Shown here piece after piece: positions 52,973-62,490 of a stretch of 64,000 nt of DNA; position 1 is the first letter of the stretch; each line of letters begins with the position of its first letter. Under the pieces are notes generated by a model. That model searched no databases. It saw only the letters and a list, made by a program, of their open reading frames with translations, and had not been told where the DNA came from. The stretch lies in the NCBI GenBank assembly GCA_002898215.1, contig BEIF01000001.1, positions 1,029,602 through 1,093,601 on the forward strand. The letters run 5' to 3'. Origin of the DNA: a bacterium HR29. Lineage in GTDB: Bacteria > Chloroflexota > Dehalococcoidia > Tepidiformales > Tepidiformaceae. Made by a program: the position numbers and the translations under genes.

Positions 52973-53646
52973 CGATGGTGACGACCCCGAAGACGACCCT
53001 GCGCGACCGGTTGAAGGCCGTGCTCGAGGAGCGGTCCCTGCTGAAGCACCCCTTCTACCGGGAATGGACGGCCGGGACGCTGAGCCGCGAGCGGCTGCGC
53101 GAGTATGCTCGCCAGTACTACCACTTCGAGGCGATGTTCCCCCGTTTCCTGAGCGCCATCCACACGCGGACGGAATCGCCCCGCATCCGGCAGCTGCTGC
53201 TCGACAACCTGTGGGATGAGGAGCACGGCGAACGGAACCACCCCGAGCTCTGGCTCGAGTTCGCCGAGGCGCTGGGCGTGCCCCGGAGCGAAGTGTTGAA
53301 CGCGCCGCTCCGGCCCGAGACGCGGGAGCTCATCGACCACTACCAGCGGATGTGCCACGAGGCTCCCATCGCCGAGGCCCTGGCAACCCTCTACGCCTAC
53401 GAGGGCCAAGTGCCCAGCATCGCCTGGCAGAAAATCAAGGGCTTGAGCGAGTGCTACGGCATGACGCCCGAACAGTTCGAGTTCTTCACGGTGCACCTGG
53501 TGGCCGACATCGGTCACTCCGGGTCGGAGATGGAAGGCATCCAGGAAGCGTGCACCGACGAAGATGCCGTCGTACGGGCGGCCGAGGCGGCGTGTGACCG
53601 CCTCTGGTCGTTCCTCGACGGCTGCTACCGGGCCGAGGCGGCGTGA
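52969..53646 (+). CDS. CADD-family diiron protein (p-aminobenzoate synthase-type, PqqC/TenA fold)
   Basis: A 225-residue haem-oxygenase-like diiron protein. From memory it lines up with Chlamydia CADD, which makes p-aminobenzoate for folate using its own tyrosine. The metal ligands are kept: Glu84, His91, Glu145, His176, Asp180 and His183. Tyr30, Tyr144 and Lys155 match the CADD residues Tyr27, Tyr141 and Lys152; the third tyrosine (Tyr170 in CADD) is Phe172 here. The [15 protein letters not shown] and [18 protein letters not shown] segments are the strongest evidence. It overlaps trpB2 by ATGA. PqqC/TenA homologues with other roles are the alternative. Confidence 0.85.
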   Translation: MTMVTTPKTTLRDRLKAVLEERSLLKHPFYREWTAGTLSRERLREYARQYYHFEAMFPRFLSAIHTRTESPRIRQLLLDNLWDEEHGERNHPELWLEFAEALGVPRSEVLNAPLRPETRELIDHYQRMCHEAPIAEALATLYAYEGQVPSIAWQKIKGLSECYGMTPEQFEFFTVHLVADIGHSGSEMEGIQEACTDEDAVVRAAEAACDRLWSFLDGCYRAEAA

Positions 53647-53648
53647 CG

Positions 53649-54074
53649 ATGGAGTTCGACTACGAACGCTCCGACGCGTGGGCGACGCTCCTCCGCCTGG
53701 CGTCGTCGGTGGCGAGGCTGAAGGTGGTGTCGAACCTGAAGGCAGCGGGCGAGGCTCACCAGCAAGCGTTCCTGGCCGCCGGGCGCGCCTGCAGTGTTTT
53801 CGCCGAGGCGAGCCTGAAGGAAGGGAGCGCCCAGGCCGGCGCCCTGCGCGAGGCGCGGAGCGCGGTTGCCCACTGCCGCGCCTGGCTGCAGGTGATGCTG
53901 GCCGTGGCGAACGAGCCCGAGTCCACCGTCAGCGCCGAGCTCGCCCTCACCGACCAGGCGAGCCGCCAACTCGAGGCGATGATCCGCCTGGCCGAGCGTG
54001 GGCAGCGCACGCCGGGCCGACAGCCCGCGCCGGCACGCGGCACCGCCGCTCCAGCGCGGGGAGGACGCCCATGA
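53649..54074 (+). CDS. Small helical protein, possibly four-helix-bundle family
   Basis: A 141-residue, mainly alpha-helical protein with a Pro/Ala/Arg-rich C-terminal tail. Segments such as AHQQAFLAAGRACSVFAEAS and REARSAVAHCRAWLQVML then ASRQLEAMIRLAERG hint at a four-helix bundle of the rRNA-intervening-sequence (S23) type, but similarity is slight. ATG 53649 with GAGGCGG is preferred to GTG 53643, which is too close to that SD. It sits between CADD and trpS and overlaps trpS by 4 bases. Function unknown. Confidence 0.6.
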   Translation: MEFDYERSDAWATLLRLASSVARLKVVSNLKAAGEAHQQAFLAAGRACSVFAEASLKEGSAQAGALREARSAVAHCRAWLQVMLAVANEPESTVSAELALTDQASRQLEAMIRLAERGQRTPGRQPAPARGTAAPARGGRP

Positions 54075-55075
54075 GCGACCGGAAACGCATCCTCACGGGC
54101 GTGCGACCCACCGGGCCGCTCCATCTGGGGCACTACGCCGGAGCCCTGGAGAACTGGGTGCGCCTGCAGGATGCGTACGAGTGCTACTTCCTCATCGCCG
54201 ACTACCAGGTCTCCGACTACGCGGACGACATCGCGCGCGTGCGCGAAGCGGTGTGGGAGGTGGCGCTCGACTGGCTGGCGGTCGGCCTCGACCCGGAGCG
54301 TTCGAGCTTCGTCATCGAGAGCCTCGTCCCGGAGCACGCCGAGCTCACCGTGTGGCTGAGCTGGTTCCTGCCGTTGGGGATGCTCCAGCGCAACCCGACG
54401 CTGAAATCCGAGATGAGGGATTTCGGGAACCGGTCGGTCCCCGTCGCCTTCTTCAACTACCCGGTGATGCAGGTGGCGAACATCCTCATGCCTCGGGCCC
54501 ACCTCGTGCCCGTGGGCGAGGACCAGCTTCCGCACATCGAGCTCACCCGGGAGGTGGCGCGGCGCTTCAACCGGGATTTCGCCCCCGTCTTCCCCGAGCC
54601 CGAAGCGCTGGTCGGGCGCGTTCCGCGGCTGGTGGGGATCGACGGGCAGGCGAAGATGAGCAAGTCGCGGAACAACGCCATCTTCCTGAAGGACGACGAG
54701 GCGACCGTCCGCCAGAAGATCCGCGCGATGTACGGCGGGCCGCCGCGCGCTGCGAACGAGCCGGGCGACCCGGACCAGAACCCAATCATCCTCTACCACC
54801 GGGCGTTCAACCCGAACAGAGAGGAAGTGGCCGACCTCGAGGAGCGGTACCGCACCGTGGGCGTGAGCAACCTCGCCCTCAAGGAGCGCCTCACCGAGGT
54901 CCTCATCGAGTTCCTCCAGCCCATCTGGGAGCGGCGGGCCTACTATGCCGCCCGGATGCACCTGGTCCGCGACGCGCTGGCTGCCGGCTCGGCGCGGGAG
55001 CGGGCCTTGGCGCAGGAGACGATGGCCATGGTGCGGGACGCCCTCGACCTGAACTACCTGCAGAAGTACTGCTGA
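54071..55075 (+). CDS. trpS: Tryptophan-tRNA ligase
   Basis: A 334-residue class I aminoacyl-tRNA synthetase. The HIGH motif appears as PTGPLHLGHYAG (residues 13-24), and KMSKS as GQAKMSKSRNN (about 194-204). It charges tRNA-Trp. Having trpS inside a Trp T-box operon means low charging raises both Trp synthesis and the charging enzyme. It starts with ATGA overlap and its stop shares one base with the trpE start (TGATG). Confidence 0.96.
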   Translation: MSDRKRILTGVRPTGPLHLGHYAGALENWVRLQDAYECYFLIADYQVSDYADDIARVREAVWEVALDWLAVGLDPERSSFVIESLVPEHAELTVWLSWFLPLGMLQRNPTLKSEMRDFGNRSVPVAFFNYPVMQVANILMPRAHLVPVGEDQLPHIELTREVARRFNRDFAPVFPEPEALVGRVPRLVGIDGQAKMSKSRNNAIFLKDDEATVRQKIRAMYGGPPRAANEPGDPDQNPIILYHRAFNPNREEVADLEERYRTVGVSNLALKERLTEVLIEFLQPIWERRAYYAARMHLVRDALAAGSARERALAQETMAMVRDALDLNYLQKYC

Positions 55076-56559
55076 TGCTGCGGCCGACCCTCGACGAGGT
55101 GCGCGCGCTTGCTCGGAGCGGCGCGGGGAATCTGGTCCCCGTGTATCGGGAGATCACGGCCGACCTCGATACCCCCGTTTCCGCCTACCTGAAGCTGAGC
55201 GAAGGCCCCTACTCGTTCCTGTTGGAATCGGTCGAGGGGGGCGAGCGCCTCGCGCGCTACTCCTTCATCGGCGCCAACCCGTACCGGGTGCTGCGGACGG
55301 GCCCTGGCTACGAGTACGACGGCGACCCGCTGCTGCCACTCGAGCGGGAGCTGGAGCAGTTCCGCTTGGTGAGGCTGCCGGGGCTGCCGCTGTTCACCGG
55401 GGGTGCGGTCGGATTCGTAGGCTACGACGCCGTGCGCCACTTCGAACCCCGCGTCGCGCGGCCACTGGCTGACCCCCTCGGCCTCCCCGAAGCCATGTTC
55501 CTCTTCTGCGACTCCCTGGTGGTGTTCGACCACATCCACCACACGATGAAGGTCGTCACCCACTGCCGGCTGGACGGCGATGTGGACAGCGCCTACCGGC
55601 AGGCCGGTTACCGGATCGACGAGATCGTGCGGCGGCTCACCACGCGCACCGTCCCGCTGCCCGTCGAGGACATCGCCGACGTCGTGCGCGCGAACGGCGG
55701 CGCGGTCTCCAACGTCGGCAAGGAGGGGTACCAGGCGATGGTGGAGCGGATTCGGGAGTACATCATCGCCGGGGACGTCATCCAGGTGGTGCCCTCGCAG
55801 CGGCTGGCGCGGCGGACGGCTGTCCATCCGTTCAACATCTACCGGCAGCTCCGCGCGCTGAACCCCTCGCCGTACATGTTCTATCTCGATATGGGCGACT
55901 TCCAGATCGTCGGAGCCTCGCCGGAGCTGCTGGTGCGGGTCGAGGAAGGGGTTGTCACGACCCACCCCATCGCCGGCACGCGGCCCCGCGGCGCCACACC
56001 CGAAGAGGATGCCCGGTTGGAGGCGGAGCTGCTGGCCAGCGAAAAGGAGCGGGCGGAGCACATCATGCTCGTCGACTTGGGGCGGAACGATGTCGGCCGC
56101 GTGGCCATCCCCGGCACGGTCCGCGTCGAATCGCTGATGCACATCGAGCGCTACTCGCACGTGATGCACATCGTATCCCACGTGACGGGGCGACTGCGGC
56201 CCGACCGCACCATCTACGACGCCTTCCGCTCCATCTTCCCTGCCGGTACCGTGAGCGGCGCGCCCAAGGTGCGGGCGATGGAGATCATCGCCGAGTTGGA
56301 GGGGGAGCGGCGCTACCTGTACGCCGGTGCGGTGGGATACGCGAGCTTCGCCGGCAGCCTCGACACCTGCATCGCCATCCGCACCATGGTCGTGAAGGAC
56401 GGCGTCGCCTACCTGCAAGCAGGTGGGGGTATCGTCTACGATTCGGACCCGGAGGCGGAGTACCAGGAGAGCATGGCGAAGCTGCGGGCGCTCCTTCGGG
56501 CCATCGACCGGGCGGAGCTGGCCGCCGCCGAACAGCCAACAGGGAGCCTGGGGTACTGA
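55075..56559 (+). CDS. trpE: Anthranilate synthase component I
   Basis: A 494-residue chorismate-binding enzyme converting chorismate and ammonia (or glutamine via TrpG) to anthranilate. The N-terminal feedback site LLES occurs in SFLLESVEGGERLARYSFIG, suggesting tryptophan inhibition. The catalytic C-terminal domain has VVPSQRLARRT, PIAGTRPRGATPEED, LLASEKERAEHIMLVDLGRN and FPAGTVSGAPKVRAME. Because a CADD protein is nearby, a role in p-aminobenzoate synthesis was considered, but the LLES motif favours anthranilate synthase. Confidence 0.95.
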   Translation: MLRPTLDEVRALARSGAGNLVPVYREITADLDTPVSAYLKLSEGPYSFLLESVEGGERLARYSFIGANPYRVLRTGPGYEYDGDPLLPLERELEQFRLVRLPGLPLFTGGAVGFVGYDAVRHFEPRVARPLADPLGLPEAMFLFCDSLVVFDHIHHTMKVVTHCRLDGDVDSAYRQAGYRIDEIVRRLTTRTVPLPVEDIADVVRANGGAVSNVGKEGYQAMVERIREYIIAGDVIQVVPSQRLARRTAVHPFNIYRQLRALNPSPYMFYLDMGDFQIVGASPELLVRVEEGVVTTHPIAGTRPRGATPEEDARLEAELLASEKERAEHIMLVDLGRNDVGRVAIPGTVRVESLMHIERYSHVMHIVSHVTGRLRPDRTIYDAFRSIFPAGTVSGAPKVRAMEIIAELEGERRYLYAGAVGYASFAGSLDTCIAIRTMVVKDGVAYLQAGGGIVYDSDPEAEYQESMAKLRALLRAIDRAELAAAEQPTGSLGY

Positions 56560-56561
56560 CG

Positions 56562-56954
56562 ATGCGCGACGACCGGCCGGAACGGGTGTACGGCATCCTC
56601 GTTCGGGAGGGCCGCGCCTTCCTGCTCCGCCGCGGCGAGGCGTTCGGACTTCCTGGGGGTGAGTTCCGTCCGCTGGCCGAAGACCGGAAGGTCGAGCTCC
56701 GCGGGCACCTGCTCGACCAGCTCGGCATCGTCGCCCGGACGATCTGGGCGCAGGGCGCGTTCGACTACCAGGCGCCGGGTGACGACCGGCCTTACTTCTC
56801 GGGGTTCTACACCGTCTGGGAATGGGACGGCGAGGTGCCGGAGAGCGCTGGGCGATGGGTGAGCAGCAACGAACTCTCCGAGGTGACGCTTCCGACCTCG
56901 CTCCGCATCCTGTTGCTGAGCGTACTGACGATGCAGGCGTTGAGGACGACATGA
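56562..56954 (+). CDS. Degenerate Nudix-fold protein
   Basis: A 130-residue single-domain protein. The opening VYGILVREGRAFLLRRGEAFGLPGGEF-type strands are Nudix-like (shown here as GILVREGRAFLLRR and GLPGGEF), but the Nudix box is lost: positions expected to hold the three metal-binding glutamates are His49, Asp52 and Gln53 or similar. It is therefore unlikely to hydrolyse nucleoside diphosphates and may be a binding or sensor domain. It starts 2 bases after trpE stops and overlaps the next gene by ATGA. Confidence 0.75.
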   Translation: MRDDRPERVYGILVREGRAFLLRRGEAFGLPGGEFRPLAEDRKVELRGHLLDQLGIVARTIWAQGAFDYQAPGDDRPYFSGFYTVWEWDGEVPESAGRWVSSNELSEVTLPTSLRILLLSVLTMQALRTT

Positions 56955-57832
56955 ATCAGGAGATCCGCATCGGCGTCATCCTTGCCCGAGGCAGCGAGCT
57001 GTGGCTCGTGCGGGACGGCAGCGGCGCATGGGACCTGCCCGGCGGCCCGTTCGGCGAGGAGCACGACGACGTCGATGCGGCCATGGCCAGCTTGCTCGCC
57101 GCCCAGGGGGTCGAGGTGCCCGACCCGGCCGGGAGCTTTCTCGAAACGCTGTTCTTCGCCGGAGCTGCCGGCCAGCGCATCGTCTACAACCTGTACCTGC
57201 CCGTCCAGTGGAACGGCGAACCGCGGCCGCCAGCCGGCGGCGAAGGCGCATGGTTCCCAGCCGAGGAACTCCCCCGCCTGGCGATGGCAGCGCCCGTGCG
57301 CGAGGCCGTGATGGCCGCGTTCGGGCTTTGCGAGCGCACCGACGACACCGAACGCATTGCGGCCGACTTCGCCAACTTCCTGGCCGGAGGGAGCGACGCC
57401 GCACCCCCGGCGAGCTCCAGCCCAACAGCGGACCGGCGCCAGGCGGGATTGGATGTCGCGCGGACGCTGATGGGCGGCGACCCGGCAGCAGCCTACCGGC
57501 TCTTGAAGCGCGATTACCGGGAGCTGGCCGACGACATCGTCGATTTCGCCTTCGGCGACATCTGGGCGCGGCCGGGGCTCGACCGGAAGACGCGGAGCCT
57601 CCTGGTGGTGGCGATGCTCGCCACCCAGGGCCGCCCGACGGCGCTGCGGGCGCACCTCAAAGGTGCGCTGAACCACGGCGCAACTCGCGAGGAGCTGGCC
57701 GAGACGCTCCGAACCGTGGCCGCCTACAGCGGCTTCCCCGCGGCGCTGGAGGCCTGGCCGATCATGGAGGAGGTCGTCGCCGAATTCGAGCGGAAACGCG
57801 AACGGCGCCGCCGGAAGGAGCACGGGCGGTGA
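56951..57832 (+). CDS. Fusion of a degenerate Nudix domain with a carboxymuconolactone-decarboxylase (CMD) domain
   Basis: A 293-residue protein. Residues 1-125 are Nudix-like (IGVILARGSELWLVRDG, WDLPGGPFG), but the Nudix box keeps only Gly32 and Gly53; His38, Ala46, Ser47, Ala50 and Ala51 replace its essential residues. Residues 155-280 form a CMD/AhpD-like helical domain (DRKTRSLLVVAMLATQGRP; HLKGALNHGATREELAETL; RTVAAYSGFPAALEA) without the CxxC of AhpD. I know of no characterised protein with this architecture. It may act with the preceding Nudix-like protein. Confidence 0.78.
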   Translation: MNQEIRIGVILARGSELWLVRDGSGAWDLPGGPFGEEHDDVDAAMASLLAAQGVEVPDPAGSFLETLFFAGAAGQRIVYNLYLPVQWNGEPRPPAGGEGAWFPAEELPRLAMAAPVREAVMAAFGLCERTDDTERIAADFANFLAGGSDAAPPASSSPTADRRQAGLDVARTLMGGDPAAAYRLLKRDYRELADDIVDFAFGDIWARPGLDRKTRSLLVVAMLATQGRPTALRAHLKGALNHGATREELAETLRTVAAYSGFPAALEAWPIMEEVVAEFERKRERRRRKEHGR

Positions 57833-58161
57833 TGACGGAACTGCGCGACAAACGCGTCACACACGTCGGCGTGCGGTTCTACCGCGCTGGGAGCGTGGAC
57901 GTCATGCTCGTGCCCCTGCTCGATGAGACGGCGGCCTTCACACGTGGCGCGGGCGACGGGTACTTCCTCGTCGCCCTCCTCGGCGAGCCGGGCACGGCCT
58001 ACCCGCTCGACCTGAGCTCGCCGGCGTCGTTCGACCCGGAGTACCTGGCGGCCAAATTCCGCCTCGACCGGCGAGGATACGGGTTCACGCCGGAAGAGCT
58101 GGCCTCCACCTTGCGGCACATCGCCGACGACCTCCGCAGTGAGGAGCGGCTCGACGGATGA
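57829..58161 (+). CDS. 110-residue protein of unknown function
   Basis: A small soluble alpha/beta protein with MVTELRDK-type start (GTG 57829 or ATG 57832), a strand segment [21 protein letters not shown], and a C-terminal helix [20 protein letters not shown]. Codon use matches its neighbours. The gene overlaps both the CMD fusion and trpG by 4 bases. I do not recognise a family. Confidence 0.6.
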   Translation: MMTELRDKRVTHVGVRFYRAGSVDVMLVPLLDETAAFTRGAGDGYFLVALLGEPGTAYPLDLSSPASFDPEYLAAKFRLDRRGYGFTPEELASTLRHIADDLRSEERLDG

Positions 58162-58739
58162 CGACCCTGCTCATCGACAACTACGACAGCTTCACCTACA
58201 ACCTGTACCAGTACCTCTGCGAGCTTGGCGCCGAGGTCGTCGTCTTCCGCAACGACCAGGTGACGATCGAGGAGCTGCGCGCGCTGGCACCGGAGCGCGT
58301 CGTCATCTCGCCCGGCCCGGGAGGCCCTGAGGACGCGGGGATCTCCATGGACGTCATCCGCGAATTCGCCGGCAAGGTGCCCATCCTCGGGGTATGCCTC
58401 GGGCACCAGTGCATCTACGAGGCCTTCGGCGGGCGCGTCGCCGGTGCGGGCGAAATCAAGCACGGCAAGACCTCGCGGATCTTCCATGACGGAAAGGGGG
58501 TCTTCCGCGGGATCCCGAACGGCTTCCGAGCCGTCCGGTACCACTCCCTCGCCGGGGTGCCCGAGACGCAGCCGCCCGTGCTGGAGGTGAGCGCGCGTTC
58601 GGAGTCCGGCGTCATCATGGGGGTGCGGCACCGGGAGTACACGGTCGAGGGCGTGCAGTTCCACCCGGAATCCATCGCGACCGAGTACGGGAAGGAGTGC
58701 CTGCAGAACTTCCTCGAGATGCGGGGCGGGCGATGGTGA
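58158..58739 (+). CDS. trpG: Anthranilate synthase component II, glutamine amidotransferase
   Basis: A 193-residue class I glutamine amidotransferase. The catalytic Cys80 is in [15 protein letters not shown], and His169/Glu171 are in [13 protein letters not shown]. It supplies ammonia to TrpE, and in many bacteria also to PabB. The gap between trpE and trpG is filled by three accessory genes, unusual for this pair. Confidence 0.95.
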   Translation: MTTLLIDNYDSFTYNLYQYLCELGAEVVVFRNDQVTIEELRALAPERVVISPGPGGPEDAGISMDVIREFAGKVPILGVCLGHQCIYEAFGGRVAGAGEIKHGKTSRIFHDGKGVFRGIPNGFRAVRYHSLAGVPETQPPVLEVSARSESGVIMGVRHREYTVEGVQFHPESIATEYGKECLQNFLEMRGGRW

Positions 58740-59755
58740 TGCAGGAGGTACTCCGGGCCCTCGTCGAAGGCGAGCCCTTCACCGCGTCGCTCGCGGAGCG
58801 CGCGATGGAGGAGATGATGCGTGGCGAAGCGACGCCGGCACAGGTGGGCGCCTTCCTGACCGCGCTCCGGCTCCGGGGGGAAACGCCCGAAGTGGTGGCG
58901 GCCTGTGCCCGGGTGATGCGGGCCCACGCCGAAGCGATTCCCGTGAACGGTACCGTCGACGTCGTAGGGACGGGTGGTGACGGCGCGGCCGTGTTCAACG
59001 TTTCGACGGCGGCGGCGATCGTCCTGGCCGCCGCGGGCGCCCGGGTGGCGAAGCACGGGAACCGGGCGATGTCCTCCCGCTGCGGGAGCGCCGACATCCT
59101 CGAGGCGCTGGGGGCGCGCATCGACCTGGGACCGGACGCGGTCGCCCGCCTCCTGGAGGAGTGCGGCTTCTGCTTCGTGTTCGCCCAGCGCTTCCACCCG
59201 GCGATGCGGCACGTCGCGGGGCCACGTCGGGAACTCGGGTTCCGCACCGTCTTCAACGTCCTCGGTCCGCTGACGAACCCGGCACGGCCGAGAGCGCAGC
59301 TCACCGGAGTGGGGGCGCGGCCGCTCGCCCCCCTCGTGGCGGAGGCGCTGGCGGTCAACGGAATCGAGCGGGCCATCGTGGTCCACTCGGAGGACGGCCT
59401 CGACGAAGTGAGCCCTTCGGCACCAACCCGGTGCTGGCTGGTCGAGAACGGCCGAGTGACCGAATTCGAGGTGGCTCCGGAATCGTTCGGACTGCCCGCG
59501 CATCCGCTGGCCGCGGTCAAGGGCGGTGACGCAGCGGAGAACGCGGCCACCCTGCGCGCTCTGGTGGCCGGCGAGGCGAACGAGGCGGTGCGGGATTTCG
59601 TGGTGATGAACGCGGCGATGGCCGCCTACGCCGCCGGCATGGTGGGCGACCTCCGGGCGGGAGCCGACCTCGCCCGGGAGGCGCTCGCCTCGGGAGCCGC
59701 CCGCCGCGTACTGGAGACGTACGTTCGGCGCTCCCGGGAGCTGGCCGATGGCTGA
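58739..59755 (+). CDS. trpD: Anthranilate phosphoribosyltransferase
   Basis: A 338-residue enzyme that transfers phosphoribose from PRPP to anthranilate. It has the PRPP loop VVGTGGDGAAVFNVSTAAA, KHGNRAMSSRCGSADILEALG and NVLGPLTNPARP. ATG 58739 gives a one-base overlap with trpG (TGATG); ATG 58733 and GTG 58736 are possible alternatives. The stop overlaps trpC by 8 bases. Confidence 0.95.
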   Translation: MQEVLRALVEGEPFTASLAERAMEEMMRGEATPAQVGAFLTALRLRGETPEVVAACARVMRAHAEAIPVNGTVDVVGTGGDGAAVFNVSTAAAIVLAAAGARVAKHGNRAMSSRCGSADILEALGARIDLGPDAVARLLEECGFCFVFAQRFHPAMRHVAGPRRELGFRTVFNVLGPLTNPARPRAQLTGVGARPLAPLVAEALAVNGIERAIVVHSEDGLDEVSPSAPTRCWLVENGRVTEFEVAPESFGLPAHPLAAVKGGDAAENAATLRALVAGEANEAVRDFVVMNAAMAAYAAGMVGDLRAGADLAREALASGAARRVLETYVRRSRELADG

Positions 59756-60566
59756 GGGGTCGATCCTCGAACGTATCGTCGCCCGGCGGCGCCTCGACCT
59801 TGAGGAAGCGAAGGCACGGCGGCCGCCAGCAGCGGTGGAGCGCGCCGCCGCCGAAGCGCCGCCGCCGCTCGACATCGTCGCGCGGCTGCGACGGGGCGGC
59901 GGCATGGCCGTGATGGCGGAGATCAAACGCGCCTCCCCAAGCCGGGGGGACATCGCCCCGGACATCGACGCCGCCGAGCAGGCGCGGCGGTACGCCGCCG
60001 CAGGGGCGGCCGTCATCTCGGTCCTGACGGAGCCGCACTGGTTCAAGGGGAGCCTGGCTGACCTGGAGCGAGCTCGTGCCGCGCTGGAGCCGCTCGGAGC
60101 CGAGCGGCCCGCCCTTCTGCGAAAGGATTTCATCCTCGACCCATACCAGGTGGCCGAGGCACGGGCTGCCGGGGCCGATGCGGTGCTCCTCATCGTCGCC
60201 TGCTTGGACGATGCAGCCCTGCGCGAGCTGCTCGCCGAGACGCGGGCCTACGGCATGGAAGCGCTGGTGGAGGTGAACTCCGGGGCGGAGATGGAGCGCG
60301 CCGCTGCCGCTGGTGCCCGCTTCGTCGGCATCAACAACCGCAACCTCCACGACTTCCGCGTGGACCTCGCGACGACGGAGCGCCTGGCGGCACAGCGGCC
60401 GCCGGGGGCGCTCCTCGCCGCGCTCAGCGGCATCGAGCGACGCGAAGATGTCGAGCGCTTCGCGCGCGCCGGCGCCGAGGCGGTGCTGGTGGGCGAGGCG
60501 CTGATGCGCGCCGAGGACCCCGGTGCGCTCATCCGTGAATTCGCTGCCGTGCCGGTGATGGGATGA
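59748..60566 (+). CDS. trpC: Indole-3-glycerol phosphate synthase
   Basis: A 272-residue TIM-barrel enzyme. Catalytic and substrate residues occur in [54 protein letters not shown] and [13 protein letters not shown]. It closes the indole ring from CdRP. It is a separate protein, not fused to TrpF. Confidence 0.96.
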   Translation: MAEGSILERIVARRRLDLEEAKARRPPAAVERAAAEAPPPLDIVARLRRGGGMAVMAEIKRASPSRGDIAPDIDAAEQARRYAAAGAAVISVLTEPHWFKGSLADLERARAALEPLGAERPALLRKDFILDPYQVAEARAAGADAVLLIVACLDDAALRELLAETRAYGMEALVEVNSGAEMERAAAAGARFVGINNRNLHDFRVDLATTERLAAQRPPGALLAALSGIERREDVERFARAGAEAVLVGEALMRAEDPGALIREFAAVPVMG

Positions 60567-61306
60567 GCGTGCGGGTGAAGATCTGCGGGGTGCGCACTCC
60601 GGAGGAGGCGCTGGCAGCGGCGGAGGCGGGGGCCGACTTCGTGGGCATCGTGTTCGCCGAATCCCGCCGCCGGGTCGACATCGCCCAGGCACGGGCCATC
60701 GTCGAAGCCATCCGCTCCCGAACGTCGGGCACGGGGCCGCGGCGCATCGTCGGGCCGGCGCGGGGCGAGCTCTCGCCGCGACACGCGCTCCGCGCTTGGG
60801 CCGACGCGATCGACGAGGCGTTGTTCCGGCACCGCCCGCTGTTCGTCGGGGTGTTCGCCGACCAACCCCCGGAAGTGGTGGCAGCAGCCGCAACGGCCGT
60901 ACCCCTCGACCTGGTGCAGCTTTCCGGAGGCGAGGCCGACGACCGCACCGCCGACCAGGTGGAGCTCCCGGTCATCCGCGCCGTCCACGTCGGGGATGCG
61001 GACGATCCGGAGGCGGTGGCCCAACGGGCTCTCTCCGTGCCGGCGGCGCTGGTGCTCCTCGACACGGCCGACCGCGAGCGGCGGGGCGGCACGGGGAGGC
61101 CGTTCCCCTGGACGGCGGCCTCGCTCGTGGCCGCCGAGGTGCCGGTGATGGTGGCGGGCGGCCTCACACCGGAGAGCGTCGGCGAGGCCATCGCCCACCT
61201 CGCTCCCTGGGGCGTCGATGTCAGCTCCGGGGTCGAATCCGGGGGCCGAAAGGACCCCGCGCTGATGCGCGCTTTCGTCCGAGCGGCGAAGGGAGGGCCG
61301 GCATGA
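60563..61306 (+). CDS. trpF: Phosphoribosylanthranilate isomerase with an insertion
   Basis: A 247-residue TIM-barrel isomerase that converts PRA to CdRP. The N-terminus [20 protein letters not shown] carries the catalytic Cys8, and [17 protein letters not shown] and [14 protein letters not shown] are canonical. Between residues 52 and 90 it has about 38 extra residues ([20 protein letters not shown] and more) not seen in usual 200-210-residue TrpF. The insertion is in frame and compositionally normal. Confidence 0.93.
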   Translation: MSVRVKICGVRTPEEALAAAEAGADFVGIVFAESRRRVDIAQARAIVEAIRSRTSGTGPRRIVGPARGELSPRHALRAWADAIDEALFRHRPLFVGVFADQPPEVVAAAATAVPLDLVQLSGGEADDRTADQVELPVIRAVHVGDADDPEAVAQRALSVPAALVLLDTADRERRGGTGRPFPWTAASLVAAEVPVMVAGGLTPESVGEAIAHLAPWGVDVSSGVESGGRKDPALMRAFVRAAKGGPA

Positions 61307-62490
61307 ACCAGGAACGCGTTCCGTCCCGATTCGGAGACTTCGGCGGCCGCTACATCCCCGAGACCCTCGTCGCGGCCCACGAGGAGCTGGAAGCCGCCTA
61401 CCTCGAGGCGAAGGAAGACCCGTCGTTCCAGCAGGAGTACGAAGAGCTGCTGCGGACGTACGTCGGTCGGCCCACGCCCCTCTACTTCGCCCGCCGGCTG
61501 ACGGAGGAGTGCGGCGGCGCCCGCATCTGGCTGAAGCGGGAGGACCTCGCCCACACGGGAGCGCACAAGATCAACAACGCCCTCGGGCAAGCGCTGCTGG
61601 CGAAGCGGTTGGGCAAGCGGCGCATCATCGCGGAGACCGGGGCGGGGCAACACGGGGTGGCGACCGCCACGGCCTGCGCCATGCTCGGCCTCGAATGCGT
61701 CGTCTACATGGGGAGCGAGGACGTGCGGCGCCAGTCCCTCAACGTCTTCCGTATGAAGATGCTCGGCGCCACCGTCGTCCCGGTGGAGAGCGGCTCCCGC
61801 ACGCTGAAGGACGCCATCAACGAGGCGATGCGGGATTGGGTGACGAACGTTCGCACCACCCATTACGTCATCGGGTCGGCCATCGGACCCCACCCATTCC
61901 CCACCATCGTGCGGGACTTCCAATCCGTGATCGGGCGGGAGGCGCGGGCGCAGATGCTGGAGCAGGCAGGGAAGCTGCCCGACGCCGCCGTGGCCTGCGT
62001 AGGGGGCGGCAGCAACGCCATCGGTCTCTTCCACCCCTTCCTCGACGACCCGGTGCGGCTGGTGGGCGTCGAGGCGGCCGGCGAAGGACTGCGTTCGGGG
62101 AAGCATGCCGCCAGCCTCGTCGCCGGCCGGCCGGGCGTGCTGCACGGGACGAAGACGTACCTGCTCCAGGACGAGTGGGGGCAGATCCTTCCCACGCACA
62201 GTATCTCCGCCGGCCTCGATTACCCCGGTGTCGGTCCGGAGCACGCCTGGCTGAAGACGAGCGAACGAGCGGAGTACGTCGCCGTCGACGACCGTCAGGC
62301 GCTGGAGGGTTTCCTCGCCTTGACTCGGACCGAGGGCATCATTCCAGCGCTGGAGCCGGCGCACGCCGTCTACTGGGCCATCCAGTTGGCGCGGGAGTTG
62401 GGTCCGGGTCGCGACATCCTCATCGGGTTGAGCGGGCGTGGTGACAAGGACATGCACACGGTCGCCGAGGCGCTGGGGGTGACCCTCTGA
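61303..62490 (+). CDS. trpB: Tryptophan synthase beta chain (TrpB1 type)
   Basis: A 395-residue PLP enzyme that condenses indole with serine. PLP Lys89 lies in [12 protein letters not shown], and [13 protein letters not shown] binds the cofactor phosphate. [15 protein letters not shown] is the TrpB1 signature for TrpA interaction. It should pair with the trpA further on, whereas TrpB2 at the front of the operon does not need it. Confidence 0.96.
   Translation: MNQERVPSRFGDFGGRYIPETLVAAHEELEAAYLEAKEDPSFQQEYEELLRTYVGRPTPLYFARRLTEECGGARIWLKREDLAHTGAHKINNALGQALLAKRLGKRRIIAETGAGQHGVATATACAMLGLECVVYMGSEDVRRQSLNVFRMKMLGATVVPVESGSRTLKDAINEAMRDWVTNVRTTHYVIGSAIGPHPFPTIVRDFQSVIGREARAQMLEQAGKLPDAAVACVGGGSNAIGLFHPFLDDPVRLVGVEAAGEGLRSGKHAASLVAGRPGVLHGTKTYLLQDEWGQILPTHSISAGLDYPGVGPEHAWLKTSERAEYVAVDDRQALEGFLALTRTEGIIPALEPAHAVYWAIQLARELGPGRDILIGLSGRGDKDMHTVAEALGVTL

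Noticed and set aside
52969-53646. Assignment of the CADD-like protein as a thiaminase TenA
   Set aside because: The metal ligands and the DEExG...NH and VH..AD..H spacing match CADD/PqqC-type diiron proteins, while TenA lacks the metal site.
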